NCBI GenBank assembly: GCA_022605955.1
Contig: JAKCOZ010000040.1
Coordinates: 5,590,558 to 5,654,557, forward strand
Length of the DNA stretch: 64,000 nt
Reading direction: 5' to 3'
DNA from: Rallus limicola
Lineage: Eukaryota; Chordata; Aves; Gruiformes; Rallidae
Part shown: positions 37,139 through 47,699 of the stretch, piece after piece
How the letters are laid out: the number at the start of each line of letters is the position of its first letter
Position numbering within the stretch: position 1 is the stretch's first letter
The notes under the pieces: model-generated
The model's input: only the letters and a program-made list of their open reading frames with translations
Told to the model about the DNA's origin: nothing
Database searches by the model: none
Translations under genes and position numbers: made by a program

Positions 37139-37387
37139 GTAAACTTCATTCCTCTGTGGACCCATTTGCATGGCAACTTGAGGATGAGAAGGCAAACAAA
37201 ATGTGTGCTTTCCCCACGTTCCCCAGCCACGTGTGTGCTGAGCCACGGGGCCCTTCTCCCTTGGTGGAGAAGCACGATGTGTTCCCAGTAACGACAGCCT
37301 CATCCCACAGGCACATCCAGGGTATTGGCTGCTCTCCTGGGTGGAACTGCTGGTGGGATTAATGATGATTGTACCCATATCTTGCAG

Positions 37388-37472
37388 GATCAATCTCAAA
37401 ACACTAACAAGTCCCGAAATACAAAATTCCCAGCTGAGGGAAATGGTCTGGACAGCAATAAGAGCCGCTGCT
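37388..37472 (+). CDS. Candidate exon, internal or terminal
   Basis: It follows acceptor CCCATATCTTGCAG. In the phase 0 frame the peptide is DQSQNTNKSRNTKFPAEGNG and on through LDSNKSRC. Two overlapping donors (GTATGT at 37473 and at 37477) are available; the first gives 85 nt and leaves in phase 1, which fits the candidate at 38308. If it is not spliced, the frame stops with TGA at 37493-37495 and an AATAAA lies at 37615, so it could be a terminal exon. A phase 2 frame is also open (NLKTLTSPEIQNSQLREM), so the frame is uncertain. Confidence 0.22.
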
Positions 37473-37503
37473 GTATGTATGTTAACACACGCTGAACTAC
37501 TGC

Positions 37504-37534
37504 TGGCTTCATTCTGGCTTAAGCATGTGCCTAA
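37504..37534 (+). mobile_element. Fragment of ancient palindromic amniote repeat
   Basis: GGCTTCATTCTGGCTTAAGC then ATGTGCCTAAC resembles the CACTTAAGCATGTGCTTAAC core of an old palindromic MITE-like repeat shared by amniotes. It is short, so tentative. Confidence 0.35.
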
Positions 37535-37879
37535 CCGGCTGGCTCAACGTGAGCCACAGGGAATGCATTAAATTATCACTCAGGTTACGTAGCACTGAAA
37601 ATCACAACGTGCAAAAATAAAGCCACTGTCCTGAAGAATTTAATTTAAAGACTGGTTATGATAAATTCCAAAGAGAAAGGTGTTAAAGGGCAACTGGAGG
37701 GAAGAAAAGACCTCTCTTCCCCCCCGCCCCCCCCCCTCCTTGTTTTCCTTTGTCTTTTTCTTTTCTCCTCTAAATGTAAAGAGTCAAGTATAACTTTATT
37801 CAGCAAGCTGCTCCCTGGAGCTGTTGTACCTGCCAGTGGGTTTACTCAAGCAAAGAGGCCGCTCCGGATGTTCTGTCAC

Positions 37880-38135
37880 TGTCATTTTGCGCGGCGGCGG
37901 CGGCGTTGCGCGTACGCGAGCGTGCGGGTGTGTTCCGGAGTAGCTTTGTTTAAGGCTCCTGGTGATGAACTACTTCTTAAAACAAGTTAAACTTTTATTG
38001 TTTAACCCTCGGAGAGATGTGGCAGTTGAAAGAGATTGGATGTCCAGATTGATTTTTGGTCTGCGTTGAAGGGTGGCTGGGAGCGTGCGGCCGCGTACCT
38101 GTGCGCGGCGGGGGCAGAGCCGGTGGGGCATTGAG
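37880..38135. other. Small CpG-rich patch with CGG repeat
   Basis: TTTGCGCGGCGGCGGCGGCG at about 37886 is followed by TTGCGCGTACGCGAGCGTGC, and a second dense patch lies at 38083-38110 (GAGCGTGCGGCCGCGTACC). It lies between two candidate exons, which would be unusual for an internal intron of a few hundred bases. It could mark an alternative promoter. Confidence 0.4.
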
Positions 38136-38307
38136 CAAACACTGGGACTACTTCTTCTAATCCAGTGTCACGGGAAGAGCAGCCGAAACAATCGGCATCA
38201 TCCTTCACCCTGATAATGCTTTCTCGCCAACTAATAGCTCCTTGTTCATCAAGGAAACGAATGTGTGCGGAGGTGACATGCTCTTCACCCACTGCTCTTT
38301 GTTCTAG

Positions 38308-38371
38308 GGTCCTCCAGACTGATTGTATCAGCTCCAGCACTGACAAATATCCCCCCAAACTTTAACACTAT
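38308..38371 (+). CDS. Candidate exon
   Basis: It follows one of the best acceptors in the window (CACCCACTGCTCTTTGTTCTAG). Read from phase 1 to phase 2 it encodes SSRLIVSAPALTNIPPNFNT, 64 nt, before a weak donor GTAAAA. The entry phase fits the 85-nt version of the exon at 37388. A possible follow-on segment at 38561-38589 (acceptor GAGCTCATAG, donor GTGAAT) fits in phase 2 and reads LKRELLFEI; without splicing that frame ends at TGA 38631-38633. The product is unknown. The two weak downstream sites make the 3' end of the model uncertain. Confidence 0.2.
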
Positions 38372-38639
38372 GTAAAATTGAGTTATGGGGTTTTAAGGTT
38401 AGACTCCTCTGGCTGAAGGTTGATTGTCTCTGAGAGATAAAGGAATCAGTACTCAACAATAACAAAATCTTTGCCATAGGATAATGCCTGTTATTGAGCT
38501 CACAGCTCTCTTTATTTGGTTACAAAGCTTCACCCCTATTTTTTTTCCCTGAGCTCATAGGTTGAAGCGGGAGCTGCTGTTTGAAATTGGTGAATTGCTG
38601 CTGTTCCTCTACCCTCTCTCACCCTGTTCTTGAACAAAC

Positions 38640-40164
38640 ACTCTGGCACATAGATCAAGCCCTTGAAACATCCCATCACCCAGGGCTGTGTGTCTGCAGC
38701 TGTGGCTTTGAACCAGGTTGCCCTCGCAATGGCACTTTCCCAGCACCAAAGCAGCTTGAAAGGTGCTGCCAGGACTTGGGTGTCCTTTGGAGAAAGAAGG
38801 CTTGGTTGCCTTGCCTGGACAATCCCAAAGAGCTTACTGGGCAAATCAAAGAGTACCAGGAGGAGAGTGCTAGCCTGGTTTTGTAGTAAGATTCATCTAT
38901 TGGAGTGGAGGAAATAATTCTCATTGAGATGGAGCTGATGTGGTGTGCAAGTGGCTCGACTGGGGCCCAATAACGAGCCTGTGGTGTAGGTGGTCACGGC
39001 ATCTTGGAGCCCCCAACACCTTGCTCAGGTTCTCCATCCAAAGAACTATTTTGTATTTAGTAATGAGACATCTGCTGCAAATGAAAACGGTCTGGTATTG
39101 CTCTGCAGAGCATCAAAGCATTAACAGAATTGGTGGAATTTGGGGGAAGACATCAGAAGTTTATTTTAACTTTAAACTGATGGTAACAGGGGCAAAGGCG
39201 TTGAGCTGAGACACTCTTATGTTGAGGGCAACAAGAGCCTGCCAAAAGGGATGCCTAGGAGTGGCTGTGCTAGCACTGGGCAAAGAAGACACAAAAGCTA
39301 AGGGAGGACAAAATTTAGTGGAGTGAAGCTCCCTGTACTCTCTGAACTCCTTCCAAATCCGGGAAGCGCTCTGCCTTCCCTGATAAACACCTGATGCATG
39401 AGGTGCATGGAGAGGACATGCACGATAGGGATGAACTTTCCCTGAAGGTTTGGAGCAGGCAGGTGGTTGGTGTCAATCTCTGAACACAGATATGGGGTGG
39501 TGCTGTCCATCCCCCATAACTCGTATCTCTCAGAACTCTGCTGTCTCCCAGCGGTTGTGGTCTGTGGACGAGGTCTTTGGCTCAAGTCTACCTTGATTTC
39601 TACTTCCTAAATCTTCATTCCTATCCTTAGACTTCAAAGCCAACCTGATTGTTAGAGGGAGACGTGGGCTACAGGATGAGTTCAGAGATCCCTTGCCTCT
39701 GACCTTGGAGGGAAATGATTCCCATCCTGTGCACCCTTCATGTGGTCAGTGTATTAGGTGTGAGCTGCCAAGATTTTGGGCCAGTTCCAGTGTTGGGTTT
39801 CAGCCTGTGCTGGTGTTGCACTGTTGCTGGAAGAAACCTGCTGTTACCCTCACTCCCATCACTCCCGTGCACCCAATTTATTTTTGAGATCCCCAATTAC
39901 ACTGCAAATTCTTATTTCCCCCCTTTAACTCCATAACATTCCCTGGTGCTGGATGTGCTGGGGATGCCTTTTTTTATGGGTTACCCTTGCTTATTCTTTA
40001 GTAGGATGAATCTCATTTTATTATTCCACTCGTAATCCTAACCTCTCTGTGTCCCCTACTATTATTTCCTCTGCTCTCACTTGATATTTGCATTACCACC
40101 TAATTCAGTATCTTCCTGCTCATTGAATTAATGGACTGTTTACTCGCCTTAGATAAAACGGGGA
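38640..40164. other. Non-coding stretch, no gene seen
   Basis: No supported exon. The stretch at about 39985-40164 may be the diverged flank of the old CR1 that follows. No other repeat was recognised at 39300-39660 despite its non-random feel. Confidence 0.4.
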
Positions 40165-40645
40165 CTAATACCCTGCAGTACCCCAACACAGACGCTTCTC
40201 CCCCACGTGACAGAAAGCCATTTATCACTAGCTTTTGTCTGTGGCCCTTGGGCCAATTTTCAGTCTCTGACGATTGCTTCTATCCAAGCTGAGGTAAATT
40301 AATTTTTTCAGTGAGATTTGCTGTGGCACCACATCAAACGCTCAGTAAAGTCTCCAGATATATTGCCCCTTCCACATTACCCTTCGTCTGCTAATTTTGT
40401 AGCTTGATCAGAAAGGCTGACCGTATGTGCCTAAGGTCATTCCCTCTTTACAAACCCAAAGGTTGCTCGTTGCTAAGAAGGCAATTATTGCCTGGGTGCT
40501 CATAAAGTAATTTAGTCCCCTTTTTTTTATTATTATTATTTTTTTTAATCTGCTCCATTATTTTATGAGTGTGACATTAGATTTACTGGAGCGTTTTTCA
40601 CCTTCACCTTGGTGTATTGGGTTTTTAAACTTTGGTGCTACCTTT
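40165..40645 (-). mobile_element. Ancient CR1 LINE, 5' region, minus strand
   Basis: Ordered blocks match the reverse complement of the CR1 5' region: CTGCAGTACCCC, GGCCCTTGGGCCAATTTTCA, ATCAAACGCTCAGTAAAGTC, CAGATATATTGCCCC, TTTACAAACCCAAAGGTTGC, AATCTGCTCCATTATTTTAT, GTGACATTAGATTTACTGGA. In better-kept copies the equivalents run from a GGGGCACCCCAC-like block to AATCTGTTCCATTATTTTACC. Divergence is high, so this insertion is far older than the CR1s at 1 and 52227. An ATT-rich run at 40520-40548 interrupts it. Confidence 0.7.
40520..40548 (+). repeat. T-rich run with (ATT)4
   Basis: TTATTATTATTATT between T-runs, within the old CR1. Confidence 0.85.
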
Positions 40646-43585
40646 GATTACTGCCATCTCTGTATTTTTAGCCCTCTGCTGTGGTTAGAAGGGAAGGACA
40701 GCAGTTTGCTGAGTTCGGGGACTTTATTGTAATTCCTGTAAGACTTCATGCAAGTGGAGATTGTGGGGAAGGAAAGCACAACCTTAGACATACAGAACAA
40801 TATCGAGTATCTTTGTCTCCCCCTTTCCATGTCCACACCCCCATCCTAGCTCTAGTCTAGAAAGCCATCAAGGAGCAGAACACAACTTTGGCTCCCTCAG
40901 GTTGTGATGGCATCTCCCATGTAGGTGAGAAATCTTTGCTCCCAACTTTTTAGCTGTGTTTTCATCTTGCTGGGATGTCAGGGTGGTGATGCTCCTCTTG
41001 AGATGGGGTTTCCAGTTTGCTTTCTACCCAGGCTGATTTGAAGTTGCTTTATTTTCATCTGTAGGTAGAAATTCCATGTCTGCTTTGAGTGTCTCCCTGG
41101 ATCCAGTAGCAATGCTGGACCAGATCCATCAGCTTCAATTATTTTGTGGGAGACAAAAAAAATAAGCATCTTATTTTGAATCAAGGCAACAATTTATATC
41201 CCTCCTCTTCCCCCCTCTAGCCTAGGATATAAATCTAGTTGGAAAAAAAACCCCACAACAAACCAACAAGTTTTCTTTTCAAATGTGACCAGAATAAGTT
41301 GTTCAGAAATGCATCTGGTTTATATTTAAGGTCCTGCAAAGCTACTCTTAATTTGCTTAAGAAGAAAAACCCAACAACCCAGCCAACAGCAAAGCAAGAA
41401 GATTGAAAACCACCACACAAACTTTTTATGGCAAACTCACCAGCCCTACCAAGGGGAAGTAAGGCCAGACAACCTCAGTGTTTGAATATTCTCTTTCCCT
41501 TCTTTTCTTTGATATGCAAACTTGCTGCTGATCAAAGAACTCTGGGAGGAGGAGGACAATAGTGCGGATCATGGTGACTTTGGGTTTTGGTTCCTCGGTT
41601 TGATCCCATGATGGCTGGGGTAGGCTTGGGGACGAGCACCGCTTTCCTCCCCTCCCCCTTGGTCTTTCCCTGTTCAACCCCTGAATTCACGGATCAGCAG
41701 GGGAGCTGAGCTGTCTGAGCCAGGGGCACCGGCACAAGCCCCCGAGGTTGCTGAAACTGCCATAAAATGGCTATAGCTCTGCTGCCTACAAAGCCTCCGT
41801 CCCTCTTGGGTACCCCAGTATGCTAAATCTGTGGGTTCAGGCTTGGGGCAGGTGGTAGGATTTGCTCCTTTAATCTTCAGCGTCTATTTATTACAGTGGA
41901 GCTCCAGGGCATCTGAGCATGGCCTTTCTCGCCAAGAGACCATAACAAATGGCTGCACTACCTCTTTGACACAGCACCGGGGCTTGCGCACCACCTATCT
42001 GCACGGTTTGGTGCTGGCTCTTTCTGTCTCCTCTGCTTCTTTTGTTGTGGTGCTTCTGAAACGAAGGAGCAGGAAGGAATTTGAATGCAAAGAGCGGCTC
42101 CGGTTGACCGTCCACACCTGCCCTCCCCTTGGCTTCCTCACTCAATCCTTGGCTAATTTTTCATGGGGAGGGGGAGGATGCTCACCTTTGGGATGGGGGA
42201 AAGGAAAAGAAAAAAGCTTTGCCCCAGGCCATGGGACCATGACTTAGGGTAACCCTTTTCCCTTTGTTTACTCTTCGATATTGAACCCTTTCGCAATTGC
42301 TAATTATTTTTCAATTGCCCAAGACAAATGAGAAGGTTAGGGAGGTGCCATTTCTCAGTGACCCTGCCTGTCAATTGCTGTGACTCTTTATTAATGTTGG
42401 AGCTGGTTTTGTTAGATTTTTCTTGTTGGTTTAAAGAATAAGAGGGAAATATCTTGAATTGCAGAGGTCATTTAAGCTTTGTGCTGTCTCAGTCTGCTAA
42501 TTTCTGATGGCATTCAAATGACACTGATGGGGAGTTCCATCATCTCATTGCAACTTAGTTTTATTTTGAAGTGAGAAACCATCCTCAGAGGAGGTGAGAT
42601 AAACCTCAACCTTCTCTAAGAAGGTAAAACACTCTTGTCCTAGTCTTCTGGAACGTGATTTAATTGGTATTGCAGAGAGATTTTGTGGTATTACCCCAGT
42701 GCCAAAGCTGTTTGGTACCAAGTTACAGCCCTGAAGAGGCAAACAGACCAGGCAAAGGATGACAGTGAGGGTGATGATAGAGGAGTCTGAAGTGATTTGA
42801 CTCCAACACATCAACTGTTTGTGTTAAGTTGGATTAGGACCAACCCAGCACCTTCCACCTTTCCACTGTAGTTTGGGAGGGTGAATTAGGGGATGAGAAA
42901 CCTGCAGGGTTGATGTGTTCTGGGTTTGGCACACTGATTCTACCTGAGCTGAAAACATCCTTGGCAGTTGAGTGACCTTGCTGTGCAGGTGAGATGTTCT
43001 TCACTTGGATTTGGAGGAACAGGGGGCTGTGGGGCCACCCTGACTCCATTTCGTTGTGTTTACATTCTCAATTCAACCACCTTGCTCTGGAGTCACAGGA
43101 AACACTGATTTCCCCTTCCCTGGTAGTGTAAAACATTTGATCCCAGTATTCAAACAGCTCAGCCTTCCCTGAAGGGGTCTGTGATGTGGGGTATCACTCT
43201 GGGGGGGGGACTCTGAGGCTGTTCCCTCAGCCCCCATGCTTGTGATGGGTGTACACTGTGTGGGCTTCCACGGGAGATGGTTCTGGGCAGCCTTTTGCAG
43301 AGCAGAATCTCCTGGTTCCCTATTGAATGAGGGAGCTTTGGGGGGGGGGGGGGAGGGTGAAAAAACAAACCAACCCACAAACCACAACAAAAACCCAACA
43401 GAAAATGTGCTTTTCAATACGAGATGTATTTTGCAGCCTGTCTCCAGGCAGCTCACAACCCAAAGGGCATCACCGAATGCACCAGCAACCAAATAGCAAC
43501 CAGGGGAGGGGGGAGCGGGGAGGGAATAGGACAGAGGAAGATGGAAAACCTCCTATACAATAATTAGAATAAAATTGGGGTATCA
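40646..43585. other. Non-coding stretch, no gene seen
   Basis: Intron- or intergenic-like sequence without a supported exon. A G-run of 14 lies at 43340-43353. The minus-strand frame at 43073-43492 spans low-complexity DNA and is not credible. Confidence 0.45.
43340..43353 (+). repeat. Poly-G run (14 G)
   Basis: Uninterrupted G tract followed by an A/C-rich tract (CAAACCAACCCACAAACC). Confidence 0.9.
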
Positions 43586-43593
43586 AGAATACA

Positions 43594-43611
43594 GGGGTCA
43601 GCTTCTGTTCA
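43594..43611 (+). promoter_or_regulatory. DR5-type retinoid response element, copy A
   Basis: GGGTCA, then five bases (GCTTC), then TGTTCA. DR5 spacing is the classic binding geometry of RAR/RXR dimers. The third upstream half-site seen in copies B-D is poor here (AATACA). Downstream CACCAATATGG also resembles copy C (CACCACTGATG). Confidence 0.35.
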
Positions 43612-43764
43612 CACCAATATGGCTTTCACCTTGTAGAGAAAGGCCTGCACCAGGTAATTAGGTCAAGTCAATGATTATATATCTTTAAGCGAAGTGGAAG
43701 GGACTGTAATTGTGATGAAATTTGTTTGAAGAGGGAAAGCATGGGGAATTTTGTTTAAAGGTAA

Positions 43765-43808
43765 CGAGTTCAAAGGGTAAATGAAGTTCAAGGTTCAGTT
43801 CCTGTTCA
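43765..43808 (+). promoter_or_regulatory. DR1 plus DR5 retinoid-type element, copy B
   Basis: AGTTCA-A-GGTTCA (DR1, 43785-43797) is followed after five bases (GTTCC) by TGTTCA (43803-43808), so the second and third half-sites form a DR5. A further DR1-like pair, AGTTCAAAGGGTA, lies just upstream at about 43766. DR1 sites bind RXR with RAR or PPAR, HNF4 and COUP-TF; DR5 binds RAR/RXR. Confidence 0.45.
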
Positions 43809-43829
43809 TTCCTAACAAAAAAAAAAGAA

Positions 43830-45320
43830 GAAAACAACACCCACGCACACCAAGCAGCCAATATTTCTATCAGACGAGTTGCTTTATCTTTTAGGGAAGG
43901 GAATGGGATCGTATCCCTGTAGGAAAACTGGAATTAAACCAGTGACAGCTCTTTAATGGGGCTTTCTTTCTTTAGGAGCCAACAGAAGGGTAAACCTCAT
44001 GTAATGGGTTTTTTTTTCCTAGTTGGTTTATTCTTCCCTTCGGAGCGACGCTGCCGCGTGCAGCCACCTTGCATGCAAATCGTTGACATCCCAAGAAGGG
44101 CCTTGCCTGTGATATGCAAATACCCACTTTGTTTATGGGAACTTTTCAAGAGAGGGGTAGGCAGCTGGGCCGTGGATGGTGGGGGGAAAAACTGCCCATC
44201 TTGGGGGAATTTAATAGGATTTCAACTTCCCATAACTGGTTTTGGTGGAACAAAAGTGCGTCCCTGTTGATGCTTCTGGAATGGTTTGTTTTCCTCCCAG
44301 AAAATGATTTCTATTGATGCTACTGAGTCTTCTGGTTTGATGGAGTGGGTTTCCCCGTAGCCTGGCTGGGATGTGCTTGGGGTGTTCTTGGACCTGGGAG
44401 AAAAAGGCATGAGGAAAAAAGCAGTGCTGGCTGTCCTGGGCAGTGGTGGTCTTAAAACTGCAGACATGGGTGAGGAAAGGTGGGCTAATAGCTCTGAGAC
44501 AAGGTGGGACCTCTGGCCTCTTCCTTACAGTGTCATTATGTGATCTTGGAAACTGCTTTGACCATGGCACCAAACATGATCTACAAACCAGCAGTGTATC
44601 AGGTTTGGGGGGCTGGAGCCCTGTTCCTCGCTCTGGTTGTGCCGGGCTCCGGTGGTGCCTTGGCTGAAGTGGGGCTGAACGTGCAGCATGGATGTTTGGG
44701 CCCAAAGAGTTTCTAACTGATGCTAGGAGGTGGCTGTGCAGGAGGCTTTGGCTGTGCTCGTGGTCCCCTTTTCTCTGTGGAGATATGGAGGGGTTGATGG
44801 TGATGGTTGTGCTGTTTTTCTTTGCGTGGATGTTGAGCCTCGCTGCTCACCCCCCTCCCAAAGACTTAATCGTGTGGCAGGAGGCTCATTCTGGGCACAA
44901 AATGATGTCATTTGACTTCATCTTGAAAGTAAAGTGCAGAAGTTCAGCGCTCCCATCACTCGAAGGGCAAAAGAACCAGAGCAGCTCCCCAGGAAACCCC
45001 TGAATTGGATAGAAAAGGGGGGAGCAACCCCCAAACATCCTGTGTGGTCAGTAAACCTCGCTGTCAACTTGGTCTGAGGGCATTGCTTTGGCAGTTGCAC
45101 AGTGCTGGCACCCTGCTTTGGGGACATGGCACAGAGGAGAAGGATGTGGTGACATGGGGGACATGGGTCCTGACCCATCCCCGCTTTACACGAGCGGCAC
45201 CCGATGGCTCAATGATCACTGCTGGGACCTGGGGAGGGGTGGTTGGTGGGGTGAGGAGGGGGCAGAGTCTCACCTCTGCCAAACCCGAGCTGCAAAAATA
45301 TTTCCCCCCCCCTGCAAAAT
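43830..45320. other. Non-coding stretch between the retinoid-type motifs
   Basis: No supported exon. Overlapping frames on both strands at 44211-44716 and 44692-45372 look compositional. Blocks with TATGCAAATACCC and TTGCATGCAAATC (44069-44130) carry Oct/POU-type ATGCAAAT sites. Confidence 0.4.
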
Positions 45321-45372
45321 TTAGTAGAAGTTCAAGGAACAACAATATTAATTGACCTCGAAGGGCAGGCAA

Positions 45373-45397
45373 AGTTCAGGGTTCACCTTCTGTTTAC
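45373..45397 (+). promoter_or_regulatory. DR1 plus DR5 retinoid-type element, copy C
   Basis: AGTTCA-G-GGTTCA (45373-45385), five bases (CCTTC), then TGTTTA, which with the next base also forms a forkhead-type TGTTTAC core. GGTTCA with a five-base spacer starting CC recalls known RAREs in retinoid target genes. A partial site, AGTTCAAGGAACA, lies upstream at 45329. Confidence 0.45.
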
Positions 45398-45668
45398 ACC
45401 ACTGATGCTCTTCTCTCTTTTCCTATTGCGCCCGTCCCCCCCTCTGTATAAATCTGATGTCATCGGGGCTGTTAGGATCTGTTTTGTGACATTTCAATCT
45501 GGTTTTAGTTTGTGTGTTGTCCCCCCACTCCCCTCCCCCCAAAAAAATATACAGTGGTTTTGTGTGGATAATAGAGGGCGAAGGGTGGGAGCGCGAGGGT
45601 ATTGGGGTGGAGGGTCTGTGGTGGTGGGGAGAGGGGGTTGAGGGGGGGAGCAGGGTGCTCCCTCGATC

Positions 45669-45692
45669 AGTTCAAGGTTCACTCTTTGTTCG
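45669..45692 (+). promoter_or_regulatory. DR1 plus DR5 retinoid-type element, copy D
   Basis: AGTTCA-A-GGTTCA (45669-45681), five bases (CTCTT), then TGTTCG, a weaker third half-site. It shares the 13-base AGTTCAAGGTTCA with copy B exactly and lies just upstream of a CpG-rich block. Confidence 0.45.
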
Positions 45693-45699
45693 GGCGTAA

Positions 45700-46050
45700 T
45701 AAAAAGTCCTCAGTTATCAGGTATTTAAACCCAAATCAGCAGTTCCATATCCGTAACCTGAGCTAAGCGTTCCTCCCCGTCTAATGGCCGCGGCGGCTGT
45801 CGTTTGCAGCCAGTTGGGTGACACTCGATTTGTACTCGGTGACGGGAACAGATGGGTCTTCATTGTGAGAGCCCGCCTGTATGCAAATGTGAACGGAGTT
45901 TCACCCGCGCCCGCGCCTGACCTGACCACGCACAGGCATTTACCCAGCGCGCTCAGCCGGGGGGGCGGCCAAGGGCGATAAAAAATGGCACTCGGATAGT
46001 ACCAGCGGCAGGTCAAGTTTACCATCCGTCTTTCAGCGGGACCGAGATGG
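45700..46050. promoter_or_regulatory. CpG-rich, possibly conserved regulatory block
   Basis: It has CpG clusters (AATGGCCGCGGCGGCTGTCG, ACCCGCGCCCGCGCC, CCCAGCGCGCTCAGCC) mixed with CTGTATGCAAATGTG (Oct-type) and TTTAAACCCAAATCAG. It lies directly downstream of copy D. It could be an enhancer or a distal promoter. No linked first exon is visible. Confidence 0.35.
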
Positions 46051-46274
46051 CAACACAGTTATTTAGTTTCAGTGTTGATGTTGGTTGCAATAAACTCCAT
46101 CATTTCACCTGTTTATGAACCCAACCTCGTACTGGTTTCTCTACACACACAGGGGGAAAAAAAAAAGGAGGAGGAGGAGGAAAATGAGCGTGGGCTCCTG
46201 GTTCCTGCTGGGATGAGGAAGGGTCTCGCTGGGTTTTATTCGATCCCGGCGTTCGTATCGTTAGGTTTTCCCTC

Positions 46275-46302
46275 CCTTCCTTCCTTCCTTCACCCCCCCC
46301 CC
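46275..46302 (+). repeat. (CCTT)n followed by C-run
   Basis: CCTTCCTTCCTTCCTT followed by CA and a C-run of ten. Confidence 0.9.
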
Positions 46303-46399
46303 TCCTTACCCACCCACCCGCTTTGTATTTGGAGGTTTTGTTTATTTCTTCAGAAGAAACAGAAACCCGTCTGTGCCCAAATGGGCTTTTTTATTATTT

Positions 46400-46560
46400 A
46401 AAAATTGAGAAAAATGATAATTGATGCCAGGATAAACAAGCAGCGTTTTAGGCGGTCGGCTGACAGTTTTGCATGTACAGAGGCGGTATACAATGTACAA
46501 TAAATCTTACCATTTAAATGTGCAACCCTTCATTAGAGTGAAAATATGAACAGCTGTAAT
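46400..46560. promoter_or_regulatory. Possible conserved non-coding element
   Basis: AT-rich with ATGATAATTGATGCC, GGCTGACAGTTTTGCATG (a TGACAG MEIS-type core beside an Oct-like TTTGCATG) and a GTATACAATGTACAATAAAT tract. Called on appearance only. Confidence 0.28.
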
Positions 46561-47259
46561 CGCACATTTACGCTGGCGACAGAGAAAAATCTGGTTACAG
46601 TTGTAATTTTTCATGCTGATGAAGAACTGGGAGCAGGTTCGAACACTGATTCTGTAACTGGGTAGAATTTTATTCCTCCATCCCCTCTTTCTCCCCCCCT
46701 TCTCCTCCCTCCTTCCCCTTCCCCACCCGCCGCCTCTCCCCAGCCACATCCAGTAGTGTAGCAAATTAGCGTCTTTTGCTCACAGCGATGCTCCCTTTTT
46801 ATATTATTCTCCAGCTCATCAGAAAAGTAGATTTCTCATGCCAATTGTAGAGCCCTCTTGGCTGCCGGCTCCTACGGGACTGACCCCCCAAACTGTGGGG
46901 AGGATGAATGGTTACACGTCCCCAGGACATCTGTTCTTCAAGGGATGCTGTGAGCTGGAGTCTGGAACTGATATAAAAGAAACACTCGGCAACAAATATA
47001 GTAAAAGCTTCTTGCTGCAGTAAATCTTATTTCTTGCGACTTGGCTTCCAGCGAGCGACCGGGAGAGGAGGGGAGGGGGCTTGAGAGGGTGAATGCTTTT
47101 GGTTTTTATTATTTTATCATTATTTTTTAATTGTTTTAACGGTGCCAGTGTCCATTCTGCAGAACCAGAGCCTGCAACGCCGTAGCTGGAACCCCGTTGC
47201 AGAGCGTCTTCGAATCTTCCCTGTCTTGTTTTTTATAGTTTATTGTTGCTTCCCTGGGA

Positions 47260-47335
47260 AAGCAAAAAAAAAGGAAAAAAGAAAAAACCACCCAACCCCC
47301 AAAACAACCCCCACCCAAACCAAAACACCTCAAGG
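47260..47335. repeat. A-rich then CA/CCA-rich low-complexity tract
   Basis: A-runs broken by G, followed by CAACCCCCAAAACAACCCCC-type sequence. Any frames across it are artefacts. Confidence 0.7.
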
Positions 47336-47379
47336 AATTCATCTATATTTTTTAGGCAGTTGAACCTCTGCTCAAATCA

Positions 47380-47655
47380 TCATGAATAGAAATGAATGGC
47401 CGGAATCTGAGCTGGTATTTGTCCAGTCGGCACTTGTCATAACTGACAGGGATGATGAAAATAAGGCACTTTGTACGTATGGAGAAATTGAGGGCTTCTG
47501 AAATGGTTTTATTCCCTCGTTTTTAGTCATTGGAAAGTGGGTAGATCATTAATTTCCTGTCTGGGAATAAGGAACTGCTCTGAGCATGTGGAAGGTTTCA
47601 TCCATACATTTGTAACGCAAACATCCCCTCGTGCTCTCGGACGGATGATTGCCAT
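47380..47655. promoter_or_regulatory. Possible conserved non-coding element
   Basis: Unique AT-rich sequence with CATAACTGACAGGGATGATG (MEIS-type TGACAG), TAGATCATTAATTTCCTG and isolated CpGs (GTACGTATGG, CTCTCGGACGG). Called on composition only. Confidence 0.25.
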
Positions 47656-47699
47656 TTGACCTAATATTCTTACCTTAATACGCCAAGGTCTTTATTAAA

